Source of the DNA: Rhodoferax sp.
GTDB taxonomy: Bacteria; Pseudomonadota; Gammaproteobacteria; Burkholderiales; Burkholderiaceae_C
Direction: 5' to 3'
Length of the DNA stretch: 64,000 nt
Assembly: GCF_030697375.1 (NCBI RefSeq)
Contig: NZ_JAUYQD010000022.1
Coordinates: forward strand, 177,333-241,332
Made by a program: the position numbers and the translations under genes. Below are positions 53,501 through 60,757 of this stretch, piece by piece. How positions within the stretch are numbered: position 1 is the first letter of the stretch; each line of letters begins with the position of its first letter. The notes under the pieces were generated by a model. The model worked only from the letters and a program-made list of their open reading frames with translations, searched no databases and was not told the DNA's origin.

Positions 53501-55246
53501 AGTGGCCGTGCTCAAAGCGGTTGCGGCGCTAGTCTGTGCAGAGTTGGCTTCGGTGAGCGCCGTGCCTGCGGTGGCATTTGCGGTGATGGCTGTGGTCAGC
53601 GCTGTATTGGCCGTGTTTACAGCGGTTGCGGCATTCGTCTGCGCTGCGGTAGCAGCCGTTTGCGCGGCATTGGCTTCGGTGAGCGCTGTGCCAGCAGTGG
53701 CATTTGCAGAAGTGGCCGTCGTTTGCGCTGCTGTAGCAGTGGTTTGTGCGGAGTTGGCTGCGGTGAGCGCCGTGCTAGCGGTGGTATCTGCTGCAGTGGC
53801 CGTGCTCAAAGCGGTTGCGGCGCTAGCCTGCGCAGAGTTGGCTTCGGTGAGCGCCGTGCCTGCGGTGGCATTTGCGGTGGTGGCTGTGGTCAGCGCGGTA
53901 TTGGCCGTGCTTAAAGCAGTTGCGGAGCTAGTTTGCGCTGTGGTCGCGGTCGTTTGTGCGGAGTTGGCTGTGGTGAGCGCCGTGCCAGCGGTGGTATTTG
54001 CAGTGGCGGCGGTCGTTTGCGCAGAGTTGGCTGTGGTGAACGCGGTGCCAGCAGTGGCATTTGCAGTGGCCGCGGTCGTTTGCGCAGAATTGGCTGCGGT
54101 GAGCGCCGTTCCAGCAGTGGTATTTGCAGCTGTGGCCGTCGTTTGCGCGGAGTTGGCTGTGGTGAGCGCCGTGCCAGCGGTGGTATTTGCAGTGGCGGCG
54201 GTCGATTGCGCGGAGTTGGCTGTGGTGAGCGCGGTGCCAGCAGTGGCATTTGCAGTGGTCGCAGTCGTTTGCGCAGAATTGGCTGCGGTGAGTGCCGTGC
54301 CAGCGGTGGTATTTGCAGTGGTCGCGGTCGATTGCGCAGAATTGGCTGCGGTGAGCGCTAGTCCAGCCGTGGTCTGGGCTGTGGTAACGTTTTGGTTGGT
54401 GGTATTGAGTTGGCCGCCGTTCACTGCATCCGTACTCCCGGAAGCAATGCTACCGGCAGTAACATTGATAATGCTGCGAGTTTGAGTGGCAGAGCCAACC
54501 GAAACCACATTGCTGGCACCGCCATCGCTACTGCCGGCACCCAGGGCGACTGAGTTGTTGCCAGTGGATTTCGTGCCGGTACCGATGGCAATGGCGTTGC
54601 CGCCAGATGCCGCAGTCGTCGTGTCTGGCCCTGAGGCCCCCGAAACCGCATTGGTTGAACTGCCAATGGCGATGTTGCCACCAAGAGTACCTAGTGGAGT
54701 CGTTGCGGATGCGCCCAAAGCGATATCTCCTCGGTTGACCGCCGCGCTGTCAGATCCAATCGCTGTGCTTGAAATTCCCCAGGCCTCACTTGCTTGCCCG
54801 ACGGCGGTGCTGTAGTTCGACACGGCTTCGCTTTGGTACCCGACAGCCGTACTGCCTTTTCCAGCGGAGTTGCTGGTTGACCCGAGACTGGTGGCCTTCT
54901 CGCCGCTGGCGTAACTATAGGATCCAATGGCCGTGCTTAGGAAACCTTGAGCTCCGCTGTTTTGTCCGATAGCCGTGCTGGCATGGGCGTTTGCCGCACT
55001 CGCCGTCCCCACCGCAACGGCTCCAATGTTCGAGGCCGTACTACTCACCCCCACCGCAACTGCACCATTGCCCGGGGCTGTACTCAACGGCCCCACGGCA
55101 ACCGCATTGGTGCCTGTGGCCGTGCCGTCATCCAGCCCCCCTGCAAATACTGGCAGCGTTGGTAGTCCCAAGGCGGCGATGGCAATGACCGTTCTTATGC
55201 GAAAGTCTTTTCTGTAATTGCAGCTAGGGCGATGGTTGCGACTCAT
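50564..55246 (-). CDS. YadA-like trimeric autotransporter adhesin
   Basis: This outer-membrane surface adhesin has 1560 residues. An export signal ends near residue 35 (LPTLPVFAGG). A head of left-handed beta-roll repeats follows (units such as STAIGSYSYASGEKATSLG) to about 260, then a neck with INVTAGSIASGSTDAVNGGQ. Next comes an Ala/Thr heptad stalk of about 1000 residues, then a second short head (AVAIGKNANA, SIAMGNGATAVQSNSVAIG), a second neck (DAVNMGQLNQL), and the YadA membrane anchor ending MGLSGNGMNLLRVGAGFHF. The two Cys in GVCKISGSSVSCGA are the only obvious pair and may form a disulfide. It is divergent from the SARP-type regulator gene. Confidence 0.93.
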   Translation of the reverse strand: MSRNHRPSCNYRKDFRIRTVIAIAALGLPTLPVFAGGLDDGTATGTNAVAVGPLSTAPGNGAVAVGVSSTASNIGAVAVGTASAANAHASTAIGQNSGAQGFLSTAIGSYSYASGEKATSLGSTSNSAGKGSTAVGYQSEAVSNYSTAVGQASEAWGISSTAIGSDSAAVNRGDIALGASATTPLGTLGGNIAIGSSTNAVSGASGPDTTTAASGGNAIAIGTGTKSTGNNSVALGAGSSDGGASNVVSVGSATQTRSIINVTAGSIASGSTDAVNGGQLNTTNQNVTTAQTTAGLALTAANSAQSTATTANTTAGTALTAANSAQTTATTANATAGTALTTANSAQSTAATANTTAGTALTTANSAQTTATAANTTAGTALTAANSAQTTAATANATAGTAFTTANSAQTTAATANTTAGTALTTANSAQTTATTAQTSSATALSTANTALTTATTANATAGTALTEANSAQASAATALSTATAADTTASTALTAANSAQTTATAAQTTATSANATAGTALTEANAAQTAATAAQTNAATAVNTANTALTTAITANATAGTALTEANSAQTSAATALSTATAADTAASTALTTANSAQTTATAAQTTATSANATAGTALTTANSAQTTATTAQTSSATALSTANTALTTANTADANAGTALTAANSAQTTAITAQTSAATALSTANTALTTAATANTTAGTALTTANSAQTTATAAQTTATSANATAGTALTAANSAQTTATTAQTSSATALSTANTALTTANTADANAGTALTTANSAQTTATTAQTSAATALSTTNTALTTAATANTTAGTALTTANSAQTTATTAQTSSATALSTANTALTTANTADARAGTALTAANSAQTTAIAARTTATSANATAGTALTEANAAQTTATTAQTNAATALNTANTALTTADTADANAGTALTTANSAQTTAIAAQTTASTANTIAGTALSAANAAQTTATTAQTNAATALSTANTALTTANSADANAGTALSAANTAQTSSATALSTANTALTTAATANTTAGTALTTANSAQTTATTAQTSSATALSTANTALTTAATANTTAGTALTTATSAQTTATTAQTSSATALSTANTALTTATSANATAGTALTTANSAQTTATAAQTTATTANATAGTALSAANSAQTTATAAQTTATAANATAGTALSAANSAQTTATTAQTSSATALNTANTALTTANTADATATAAQTTATTANTTAGTALTAANSAQTTATTAQTNSATALSTANTAQGTANTAVANFTRGTVNASFASANFNNGGIASAGQISGVTAATTSDQAVNFAQLQAVMAQLVQSGVCKISGSSVSCGAPAAGAVQVGTGAVVAAGATNAVAIGKNANAQSSGSIAMGNGATAVQSNSVAIGAGATALSSVAVGTGAQAINTNTTALGDNAVASGQYAVAVGNNAVASHTNSIAIGNGSVTSAANTVSVGSVGNERQITNVAAGVSATDAVNMGQLNQLRSQTNRGIAQAAAIIPLAPSGAGDTTVNVGFASYGGEQAGGIALAHQVGARINLNAGMGLSGNGMNLLRVGAGFHF
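51430..54420 (-). repeat. Tandem heptad-coding repeat array (adhesin stalk)
   Basis: About 3 kb of imperfect 21-base units encode heptads of a few recurring types: TTANSAQ, TTATTAQ, TSSATAL, STANTAL, TTANTAD and TTAGTAL. Units are often grouped as 42- to 105-base higher-order repeats that recur nearly unchanged. Such arrays change length easily by recombination or slippage. The complementary strand is open for about 1000 codons purely because of the repeat composition. Confidence 0.9.
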
Positions 55247-55299
55247 TGGGTTTGTTCCTGGTAGGCTTTAGCGATGCGTTTTTTTTAGCGCACCGTGTT

Positions 55300-55338
55300 G
55301 TTTGTCCCATGCAGGCGTAAGAGGCGCGTAAGAGGGAG
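55300..55338. promoter_or_regulatory. Shared upstream element 2 (candidate SARP-type operator)
   Basis: GCGTAAGAGG at 55315-55324 and 55326-55335 (11-bp period), with GTTTGTCCCAT before it. It lies 54 bases before the adhesin ATG on one side and ends 13 bases before the regulator ATG on the other, so one bound protein could activate the adhesin gene and repress its own gene. Confidence 0.7.
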
Positions 55339-55350
55339 AATGGCCCCTCT

Positions 55351-58300
55351 ATGAAAAGCCAGCCATTACCCTCCGTTCAATTGTTCCTCTTGGGGCCCCC
55401 TAGGCTGATGAGGGATGGCATGGACCACACCAAGGCGCTGAAATACCGCAAGGCCTGGGCGCTTTTGGGCTACCTGTCGGCGCACCCGGGCCAATGGCAA
55501 ACCCGCGAAAAACTGGCAGATTTGCTGTGGCCGGAGTTGGACTTGCCCGCCGCCAGAACCAATTTGCGACAGGTACTGAGCAATGTGTCGGGTCTAGTGG
55601 TGGACGCCGACGGCCACTCGCCGCTGGAGCGCAATGACAGTGCCGTGCGTTGGGTCGCTGCCAGCGGTCTTTGGCTGGACTTGGAGTTGCTGTCCAACGA
55701 AAGCCTGGCCAAGGCCGGTGCTGTGGACGCGGCGACGCGCCAATGGTGCGGGCAGGTGCTGGAGCCCAACCTAAAGGCCTTGAGCGGGACGTTTCTGGAC
55801 GGGGTGCAGCTACCCCTGGCCCCTGAATATGGGCTCTGGCAGCAGTCGGTTCGCGAGTTCTATCGCTCCCGGTCGTTATTGATTCTGGAGCAGGCAGCCC
55901 ATTGCCAGCAGCAAGAAGGGCGCCTGCACGAAGCCATCGCAACGGCCCGGCACCTTCTGGAGTTGGAGCCTTTGGATGACGGCTACCTCACCCTCCTGGT
56001 GGAGTTACTGGCGGCGCAGGGGCTCCGCTCTGAGGCTGTGGCTGTCTACGAGTGTGCCAAACAGGCGATGCAGGAGCAACTGGGCTTGCAGCCCAGCGAG
56101 CGCATGCTGGCACGCTATGGCGCGTTGCTTGAATCCCTGCGTACGGCTCCCAAACGCCCTGTGGCGGCAGATTCAGAGCTGCGCTGGGTTGCTGCGATGT
56201 ACTGCGACTTCCAGAACCAGGCGGCCATGGACGAGGACGAGGATGATGCGCTGCGCGCAACGTTTGCGGACAGGGTGACGCGTTTTGGTGGCAAAGTGTT
56301 CCCAACGACAGGGGTCGGCGCCTTGGCCGTGTTCGGTATGGCGGGAACCGGCGAGCGCGTGGCGTTCCGTGCGCTGCTGTCTGCACAGGACTTGCTGGCG
56401 CCGGAGCGGCATTTGGGTATGCGGATTGGCATTTGTTGCGGCAAGGTCTTGTTTCGGTCCACAGCGGCAGGTTTTGCGGTCAGCGGTGAAGCCGCCGACT
56501 TGGCCATGCGCATTTGCCTGACTGCAGAGCCCGGGCAAGTCCTGCTGAGCTCCAATGCGGCAATTCAGATAGGTCGCGCCGTCTCGTTTGCGGCGGCTGG
56601 CGTATGGACCTTTCGAGGTCTTGAGGGTAGCCACACGCTGGAGCGGTGGATTGATGACCGCATCGACCCCATAGGCGCCAAGTCGCCCGGGCGCAATGGG
56701 CTTGTACATGCCCATCTGCCCTTTGTGGGCCGGTCTGAAGCGTTGGAGTACCTGATGGTCAAGTGGCGCCAGGCGCAGGAGCAGGGCGGGCAGGTGGTGG
56801 TCGTACGTGCGCCGGCCGGCTATGGCAAGACGCGTCTTTTGCAGGAGTTTTCCCGCCAGGTAGACGCTACGGGCGCAGCCTGCGTGCAGGTGCTGTGCCG
56901 CTTGGAAACGCAACACCAACCCATGGCGCCTTTTTTCACGGTGATGGATCAGGAGATCGCCACTTCGCCAACGGAACTGGGCTCCAAGAGCGAAGCATTT
57001 GCGCTGGTCAAGGATGCACTGGACCAGATGACTGCGGGCGGCCCCACCTTGGTGCTGCTGGATGATTTGCACTGGTCTGACCTTGCAAGCCAGGAGTTTT
57101 TGCCGCTGTTTGTTCAGGGACTGTTGGAGCGCAAGGTTCTGTTGGTCATTGCGACACGGCCGGGCTTGGAGGTTGCCTACCCGCCAACGGCCGAAGTTCT
57201 TGACCTCCAGCCGCTGGCAGACGCATCGGCCCGGGAGTTGGTGATGGCCCACCAGCATGCGGGTGAACCCCGTCAGCACCAATGTGACTGGATTGTGGAG
57301 ACGGCAGGCGGTGTGCCCTTGTTTTTGGAGTTGTTGGCCAAAGGCCTGCCCGGTACGCAGCAAAACCTTTTGTCTATCCGTGACGTTTTGCAAAGTGAGC
57401 TCGACCAGCTCGGTGACGGCAAGACGGTGTTGCGTGCCGCTGCAGTTATTGGAATGCGTTTCTCGCCCGCCTTGCTGCGCATTCTGCTGGGGCAGGCTGA
57501 CGTGCAGGGGGTGTTGGCGCGGGCGCAATCGCTGCAACTGGTAGACGCTGACGCGGCTGGCAGCTACCGGTTCCACCATGCGTTGATCCATGACGCGGTG
57601 TACGAAAGCGTGCCGTTGGGGGTGCGCAAGACCCTGCATCGCCAGTGGGCGACGCATTTGCAGTCGCAACCTGGTTCTCCCATGGAAGAAATTGCGCACC
57701 ACTGGGAAGCAGCACAGTGCTGGCAAGACGCTGCTGGCTGGTGGCGTAAGGCCGGGGACGACGCCCTTCAGCGCGAATTTGCTGCCGATGCAGTGGCCAG
57801 TTTTCAAAGAGTGCTCCATTTGCTGGCCCAGGTTGACGAGCCAGTGCGGTTGGTGCGCGTGTATCAAGAAGCCCAACTGCGTTTGGGTTATGCGCTACAT
57901 ATGGCGGAGGGCTTCGGCTCGCCCAGTGCCTGGCGTCTTTTCAAAGACGTGGCCAGTCACATGGAAACCGCTAACTTGATGGAGCCGGAGAACCAGAACC
58001 TGCTGTTCGCGGCGCTCAGTGGTTGTTATATGGGAGGGAGTTCCCAGGGTGAGTTGGATGGTCTCACTATTGCTGAGCGCCTGAGCGACCTGGCGCGCAC
58101 GGAGGCGCAGCAGTTGATGGCCTCATGCGCTTTGGGAAACTCACTTTTCTGGCGCGGTGAGTTCGACGAAGCGGGTCACTGGCAGAAGAAGGGTATTGCG
58201 CTCTCCTTGCGTTTGCCAGCAAAGGACCGCGTGCAGTACTGCGTAGATGACCCGGCGGTGATTTGCCGGGCGTTTTTGGCGTGGAACCTGTGGTTCCAAG

Positions 58301-58866
58301 GGCACGATGCACAGGCCAGCGCCATGACGCTGGACGCCATAGATTGGGCCAACAAAGGCAAACGCAGCCATGCGCAATGCTTCGGCTTTACCCTGCTGCT
58401 AGGGGTGTATTGGTGCCAGGGAAAAATGGCGGAGTTGGGTTCGTTGGCGATGCAGACCCATGTGCTGGCGAAACAATATGGTTTTCCTCTTTGGGAGAGT
58501 GTCAGCGGGCTTTTCCTGCTTTGCGCGCACGCCCACCTTGGTGCCATGAGCGACACCACCCAACTCTTTGACGCAGCCCGGCAGATGCAATTGGCCTACC
58601 AGGCCGGCATCACCACGTCACGGTGGATTGCGGCGGATGCACTGGTGGCGCAAGGGGAATGGGTGCAAGCCTTGGCACTGCTGGACGTCAGCATCGCAGA
58701 GGCAGACACCCACGAAGACCAGTATTGCATTGCCGATTTGCTCTGGCTTCAGGCCAAGTGCCAAGCGGCTACGGGCCACGCTGAGCAGAGTGTGCTGAGT
58801 CGTGCCAAGGCCTATGAAGTAGCGCAACAATTGGGTGCGCACGGGCTGCTCGCCCGCTATCGTTAG
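55351..58866 (+). CDS. SARP/BTAD-type regulator with cyclase-like, AAA ATPase and TPR-like domains
   Basis: This is a 1171-residue multidomain transcription regulator. Residues about 8-100 form an OmpR-like winged helix (LGYLSAHPGQWQTREKLADL, LWPELDLPAARTNLRQVLSN), and about 110-275 form a BTAD helical domain. Residues about 280-430 resemble a class III nucleotidyl cyclase (YCDFQNQ, VFPTTGVGALAVFG, MRIGICCGKVLF). The second metal Asp of the usual GD-x-x-M motif is missing, so catalysis is unlikely. An AAA ATPase follows, with Walker A APAGYGKT (487-494) and Walker B LVLLDDLHW (about 564-572); the remaining 450 residues are TPR-like helices. It is divergent from the adhesin gene and shares its control region. 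Confidence 0.9.
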   Translation: MKSQPLPSVQLFLLGPPRLMRDGMDHTKALKYRKAWALLGYLSAHPGQWQTREKLADLLWPELDLPAARTNLRQVLSNVSGLVVDADGHSPLERNDSAVRWVAASGLWLDLELLSNESLAKAGAVDAATRQWCGQVLEPNLKALSGTFLDGVQLPLAPEYGLWQQSVREFYRSRSLLILEQAAHCQQQEGRLHEAIATARHLLELEPLDDGYLTLLVELLAAQGLRSEAVAVYECAKQAMQEQLGLQPSERMLARYGALLESLRTAPKRPVAADSELRWVAAMYCDFQNQAAMDEDEDDALRATFADRVTRFGGKVFPTTGVGALAVFGMAGTGERVAFRALLSAQDLLAPERHLGMRIGICCGKVLFRSTAAGFAVSGEAADLAMRICLTAEPGQVLLSSNAAIQIGRAVSFAAAGVWTFRGLEGSHTLERWIDDRIDPIGAKSPGRNGLVHAHLPFVGRSEALEYLMVKWRQAQEQGGQVVVVRAPAGYGKTRLLQEFSRQVDATGAACVQVLCRLETQHQPMAPFFTVMDQEIATSPTELGSKSEAFALVKDALDQMTAGGPTLVLLDDLHWSDLASQEFLPLFVQGLLERKVLLVIATRPGLEVAYPPTAEVLDLQPLADASARELVMAHQHAGEPRQHQCDWIVETAGGVPLFLELLAKGLPGTQQNLLSIRDVLQSELDQLGDGKTVLRAAAVIGMRFSPALLRILLGQADVQGVLARAQSLQLVDADAAGSYRFHHALIHDAVYESVPLGVRKTLHRQWATHLQSQPGSPMEEIAHHWEAAQCWQDAAGWWRKAGDDALQREFAADAVASFQRVLHLLAQVDEPVRLVRVYQEAQLRLGYALHMAEGFGSPSAWRLFKDVASHMETANLMEPENQNLLFAALSGCYMGGSSQGELDGLTIAERLSDLARTEAQQLMASCALGNSLFWRGEFDEAGHWQKKGIALSLRLPAKDRVQYCVDDPAVICRAFLAWNLWFQGHDAQASAMTLDAIDWANKGKRSHAQCFGFTLLLGVYWCQGKMAELGSLAMQTHVLAKQYGFPLWESVSGLFLLCAHAHLGAMSDTTQLFDAARQMQLAYQAGITTSRWIAADALVAQGEWVQALALLDVSIAEADTHEDQYCIADLLWLQAKCQAATGHAEQSVLSRAKAYEVAQQLGAHGLLARYR

Positions 58867-58900
58867 GCACGGTAGCGGGCGAGCAGCCCGTGCGCACCCA
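58832..58900. repeat. Perfect 28-bp inverted repeat at the regulator 3' end
   Basis: The arms 58832-58859 and 58873-58900 are exact reverse complements (each begins or ends TGGGTGCGCACGGGC), with a 13-base loop holding the stop codon TAG. The left arm encodes LGAHGLLARY. There is no T-tract, so it is not a standard terminator, though such a stem would block RNA degradation and may slow polymerase. Confidence 0.9.
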
Positions 58901-58998
58901 GGCATCCAACTGCACACGACACAGCCCCGTTGGGCTTGCCCGATCAGGTGCGGGTTGGCGTTCTCTCGCCCGACCCGCAAGGTCGGTTGAGGGTGGTG

Positions 58999-59026
58999 TT
59001 GCAAATCGAGCGCACTTCAATACAAT
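58999..59026 (+). promoter_or_regulatory. Promoter of the PIN/antitoxin pair
   Basis: TTGCAA at 58999-59004 and TACAAT at 59021-59026 with a 16-bp spacer. The start point near 59033 leaves a very short leader before the PIN ATG. The gap 58901-58998 shows nothing else. Confidence 0.6.
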
Positions 59027-59047
59027 AGTGGTTATATGGATGTAACC

Positions 59048-59473
59048 ATGAAAATAGTTTTAGGTACTTCGGTATTGGTGGCTGCAGCCCGATCACGCAA
59101 TGGAGCGAGTTTTGCGCTTGTCTCTTCCATGCCGAATCCGCGCTTTCAAATATGCCTGTCGGTCGCGGTTTACACCGAGTGGCAGGCCGTATTGTGTAGG
59201 CCGGAGCATCTGCCGCCTGGTGCTGATGCGGATGCGGCACTTGGCTTCATCCGGTATTTGGCGACATTGGCACATTTGCAGGACATTCACTTTTTGTGGC
59301 GCCCGTTTTTGCGTGACCCGGATGACGACATGGTGCTGGAGTGTGCCGTGGCGGCGGGATGCTCTTACATCGTCACGCACAACGTCAAAGACTTTCGCCG
59401 TACCGAGCAACTGGGTGTGCAGGCCGTCACCCCAGGTCAATTTTTACAAATTTTGAAGGAGAGCCGATCATGA
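59048..59473 (+). CDS. PIN-domain protein, toxin family, catalytic Asp lost
   Basis: The 141-residue PIN protein of the COG1569 type starts MKIVLGTSVLVAA where the family has VLDTNVLVAA. The first catalytic Asp is Gly (residue 6) and the following Asn is Ser. The other acidic sites (RDPDDDMVLECA and THNVKDFR) are kept. PIN toxins cleave RNA with Mg2+ held by these acids, so this one is probably inactive or weak. An ATG at 59036 is an alternative start. The stop overlaps the antitoxin ATG. Confidence 0.85.
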   Translation: MKIVLGTSVLVAAARSRNGASFALVSSMPNPRFQICLSVAVYTEWQAVLCRPEHLPPGADADAALGFIRYLATLAHLQDIHFLWRPFLRDPDDDMVLECAVAAGCSYIVTHNVKDFRRTEQLGVQAVTPGQFLQILKESRS

Positions 59474-59727
59474 GCGCACTCACTATTCGCCTACCCAACT
59501 CGGTGCATGAAAGCATCAAGCTGCTGGCCCGCAAAGACGGTATTTCCGTTAACCAATTCATTGCCAGCGCCGCTGCTGAAAAAATGGCATCGTTCCAGAC
59601 CTTGGACTATCTGAGGCGTGAAGCCGCACTGGGCAAGCGCGAGGACTTTGAGCAGTTCTTGAAGCTGGTGCCGGATGTGCCGCCGCTGGCTGGCGACGAG
59701 CTTATCTCCAATACGGATACCTTATAA
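59470..59727 (+). CDS. Ribbon-helix-helix/HicB-like antitoxin
   Basis: The 85-residue protein has an N-terminal ribbon-helix-helix type DNA-binding segment (ALTIRLPNSVHESIKLLARK, then DGISVNQFIASAAAEKMAS) and an acidic C-terminal tail that would wrap the partner (LKLVPDVPPLAGDELIS). It overlaps the PIN gene as ATGA, the usual coupling of a toxin-antitoxin pair. It probably represses its own promoter. Confidence 0.85.
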   Translation: MSALTIRLPNSVHESIKLLARKDGISVNQFIASAAAEKMASFQTLDYLRREAALGKREDFEQFLKLVPDVPPLAGDELISNTDTL

Positions 59728-59729
59728 GG

Positions 59730-60677
59730 TCATAGCGGACGCGCCAACTGCGCTGCCGCCGCTGTGATTGCCTCCACCAGCACTTCGCGCAGCGGGTGCG
59801 GTGCCGCCACCTGGGGCAGCAGCAGGCTCACCTGAAATGCAATACCGACCGACAGGGGGCGCACGATCAGGTCGGGGCCGGACAGTTCCAGGGCGGTCAG
59901 CGGGTTGACGATGGCCACGCCCAGGCCCCGGCGCACCAGGGCGCACACCGCCACCGCGCTGGCGGTTTCCAGGCAGGTGGTGCGCTGCACCCCCGCTGCC
60001 GCAAACATGCGGTCAATCTCACGCCGGTAGGGGTCGCCTGCAGCCAAACTGATGAAGCGTTCGCCGTCAAAGTCTTGTGGCGCCAGCACGGCTTTGCGGC
60101 CCAGGCGGTGGCCACGCGGCAGCACCGCCACTTCGTTGACTTGCAAAAGGGGGCGCAGCTCCACACCGGCGGGGGCCTCGGCGGTTTCGCTCAAACCCAG
60201 GTCGTAGCGCTGCTCGCTCAGGGCCTGCTCCAGCCAGGGCGACTCTTCCGGGCAGATGCTGACCGCCGCTTGCGGCGCGGCCTGGGCGAAACGCAGCAGC
60301 GCATGCGGCACCAGCGCATGCGCCAGGGCCGGCAGGCAGGCCAGGCGCAGGCGCCCGGGCTTAAGAGTGCGCAGCTCCAGTGCCCGCGCCGCGATCTGGT
60401 CCAGGCCCACAAATGAGCGCTCCACCTCCTGCAGCAGCGCCAGCGCCCGCACGGTGGGGCGCAGGCGGCCCCGCACGCGGTCAAACAAATCAAAGCCCAG
60501 TAACTGCTCCAGCCGCGCCAGTTCGCGGCTCAGGGTGGGTTGGCTGGAGGATGTGACTTCCGCCGCGCGGCCCAGGTTGCCGTGCAGCATGATGGCCCGG
60601 AACATGGTGAGCTGGCGGTGGGTGATGGCCGGGGCGGGCGGGCTGGGCGGTAGGGCGGAGGTGGGGGTACGTTGCAT
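59730..60677 (-). CDS. LysR-family regulator, divergent from lysA
   Basis: The 315-residue regulator has a winged helix at about 20-80 (THRQLTMFRAIMLHGNLGRA, SQPTLSRELARLEQLLG) and a co-inducer domain from about 95. The divergent position next to lysA matches the LysR-lysA pair of enterobacteria, where LysR activates lysA with diaminopimelate as inducer; the same role is inferred here. ATG 60677 is preferred over a TTG at 60683; both lie in the palindrome TTGCATATGCAA. Its C-terminal end abuts the convergent antitoxin gene. Confidence 0.87.
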   Translation of the reverse strand: MQRTPTSALPPSPPAPAITHRQLTMFRAIMLHGNLGRAAEVTSSSQPTLSRELARLEQLLGFDLFDRVRGRLRPTVRALALLQEVERSFVGLDQIAARALELRTLKPGRLRLACLPALAHALVPHALLRFAQAAPQAAVSICPEESPWLEQALSEQRYDLGLSETAEAPAGVELRPLLQVNEVAVLPRGHRLGRKAVLAPQDFDGERFISLAAGDPYRREIDRMFAAAGVQRTTCLETASAVAVCALVRRGLGVAIVNPLTALELSGPDLIVRPLSVGIAFQVSLLLPQVAAPHPLREVLVEAITAAAAQLARPL

Positions 60678-60757
60678 ATGCAAACTATATCCATATTGAA
60701 TACTATGCAGATAAAACTAGCATTGATTGAATAGATCTGTCTGGGCATGATGCCCCC
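60672..60757. promoter_or_regulatory. lysR-lysA divergent control region
   Basis: TTGCATATGCAA (60672-60683) is a perfect 12-bp palindrome over the regulator start. The AT-rich stretch after it contains TATCCATATTGAATA, a T-N11-A-type inverted motif usual for LysR proteins. The region is far richer in A+T than either flank. Confidence 0.5.

Noticed and set aside
51430..54420. Regular repeats that might be taken for a CRISPR array
   Set aside because: There are no constant repeats with unique spacers; the period is 21 bases and codes for heptads.
51486..54485. Open frame of about 1000 codons on the plus strand, rich in Ala and Val
   Set aside because: It is the complement of the heptad-coding stalk array; it follows the repeat, has no domain or export signal and no start signals.
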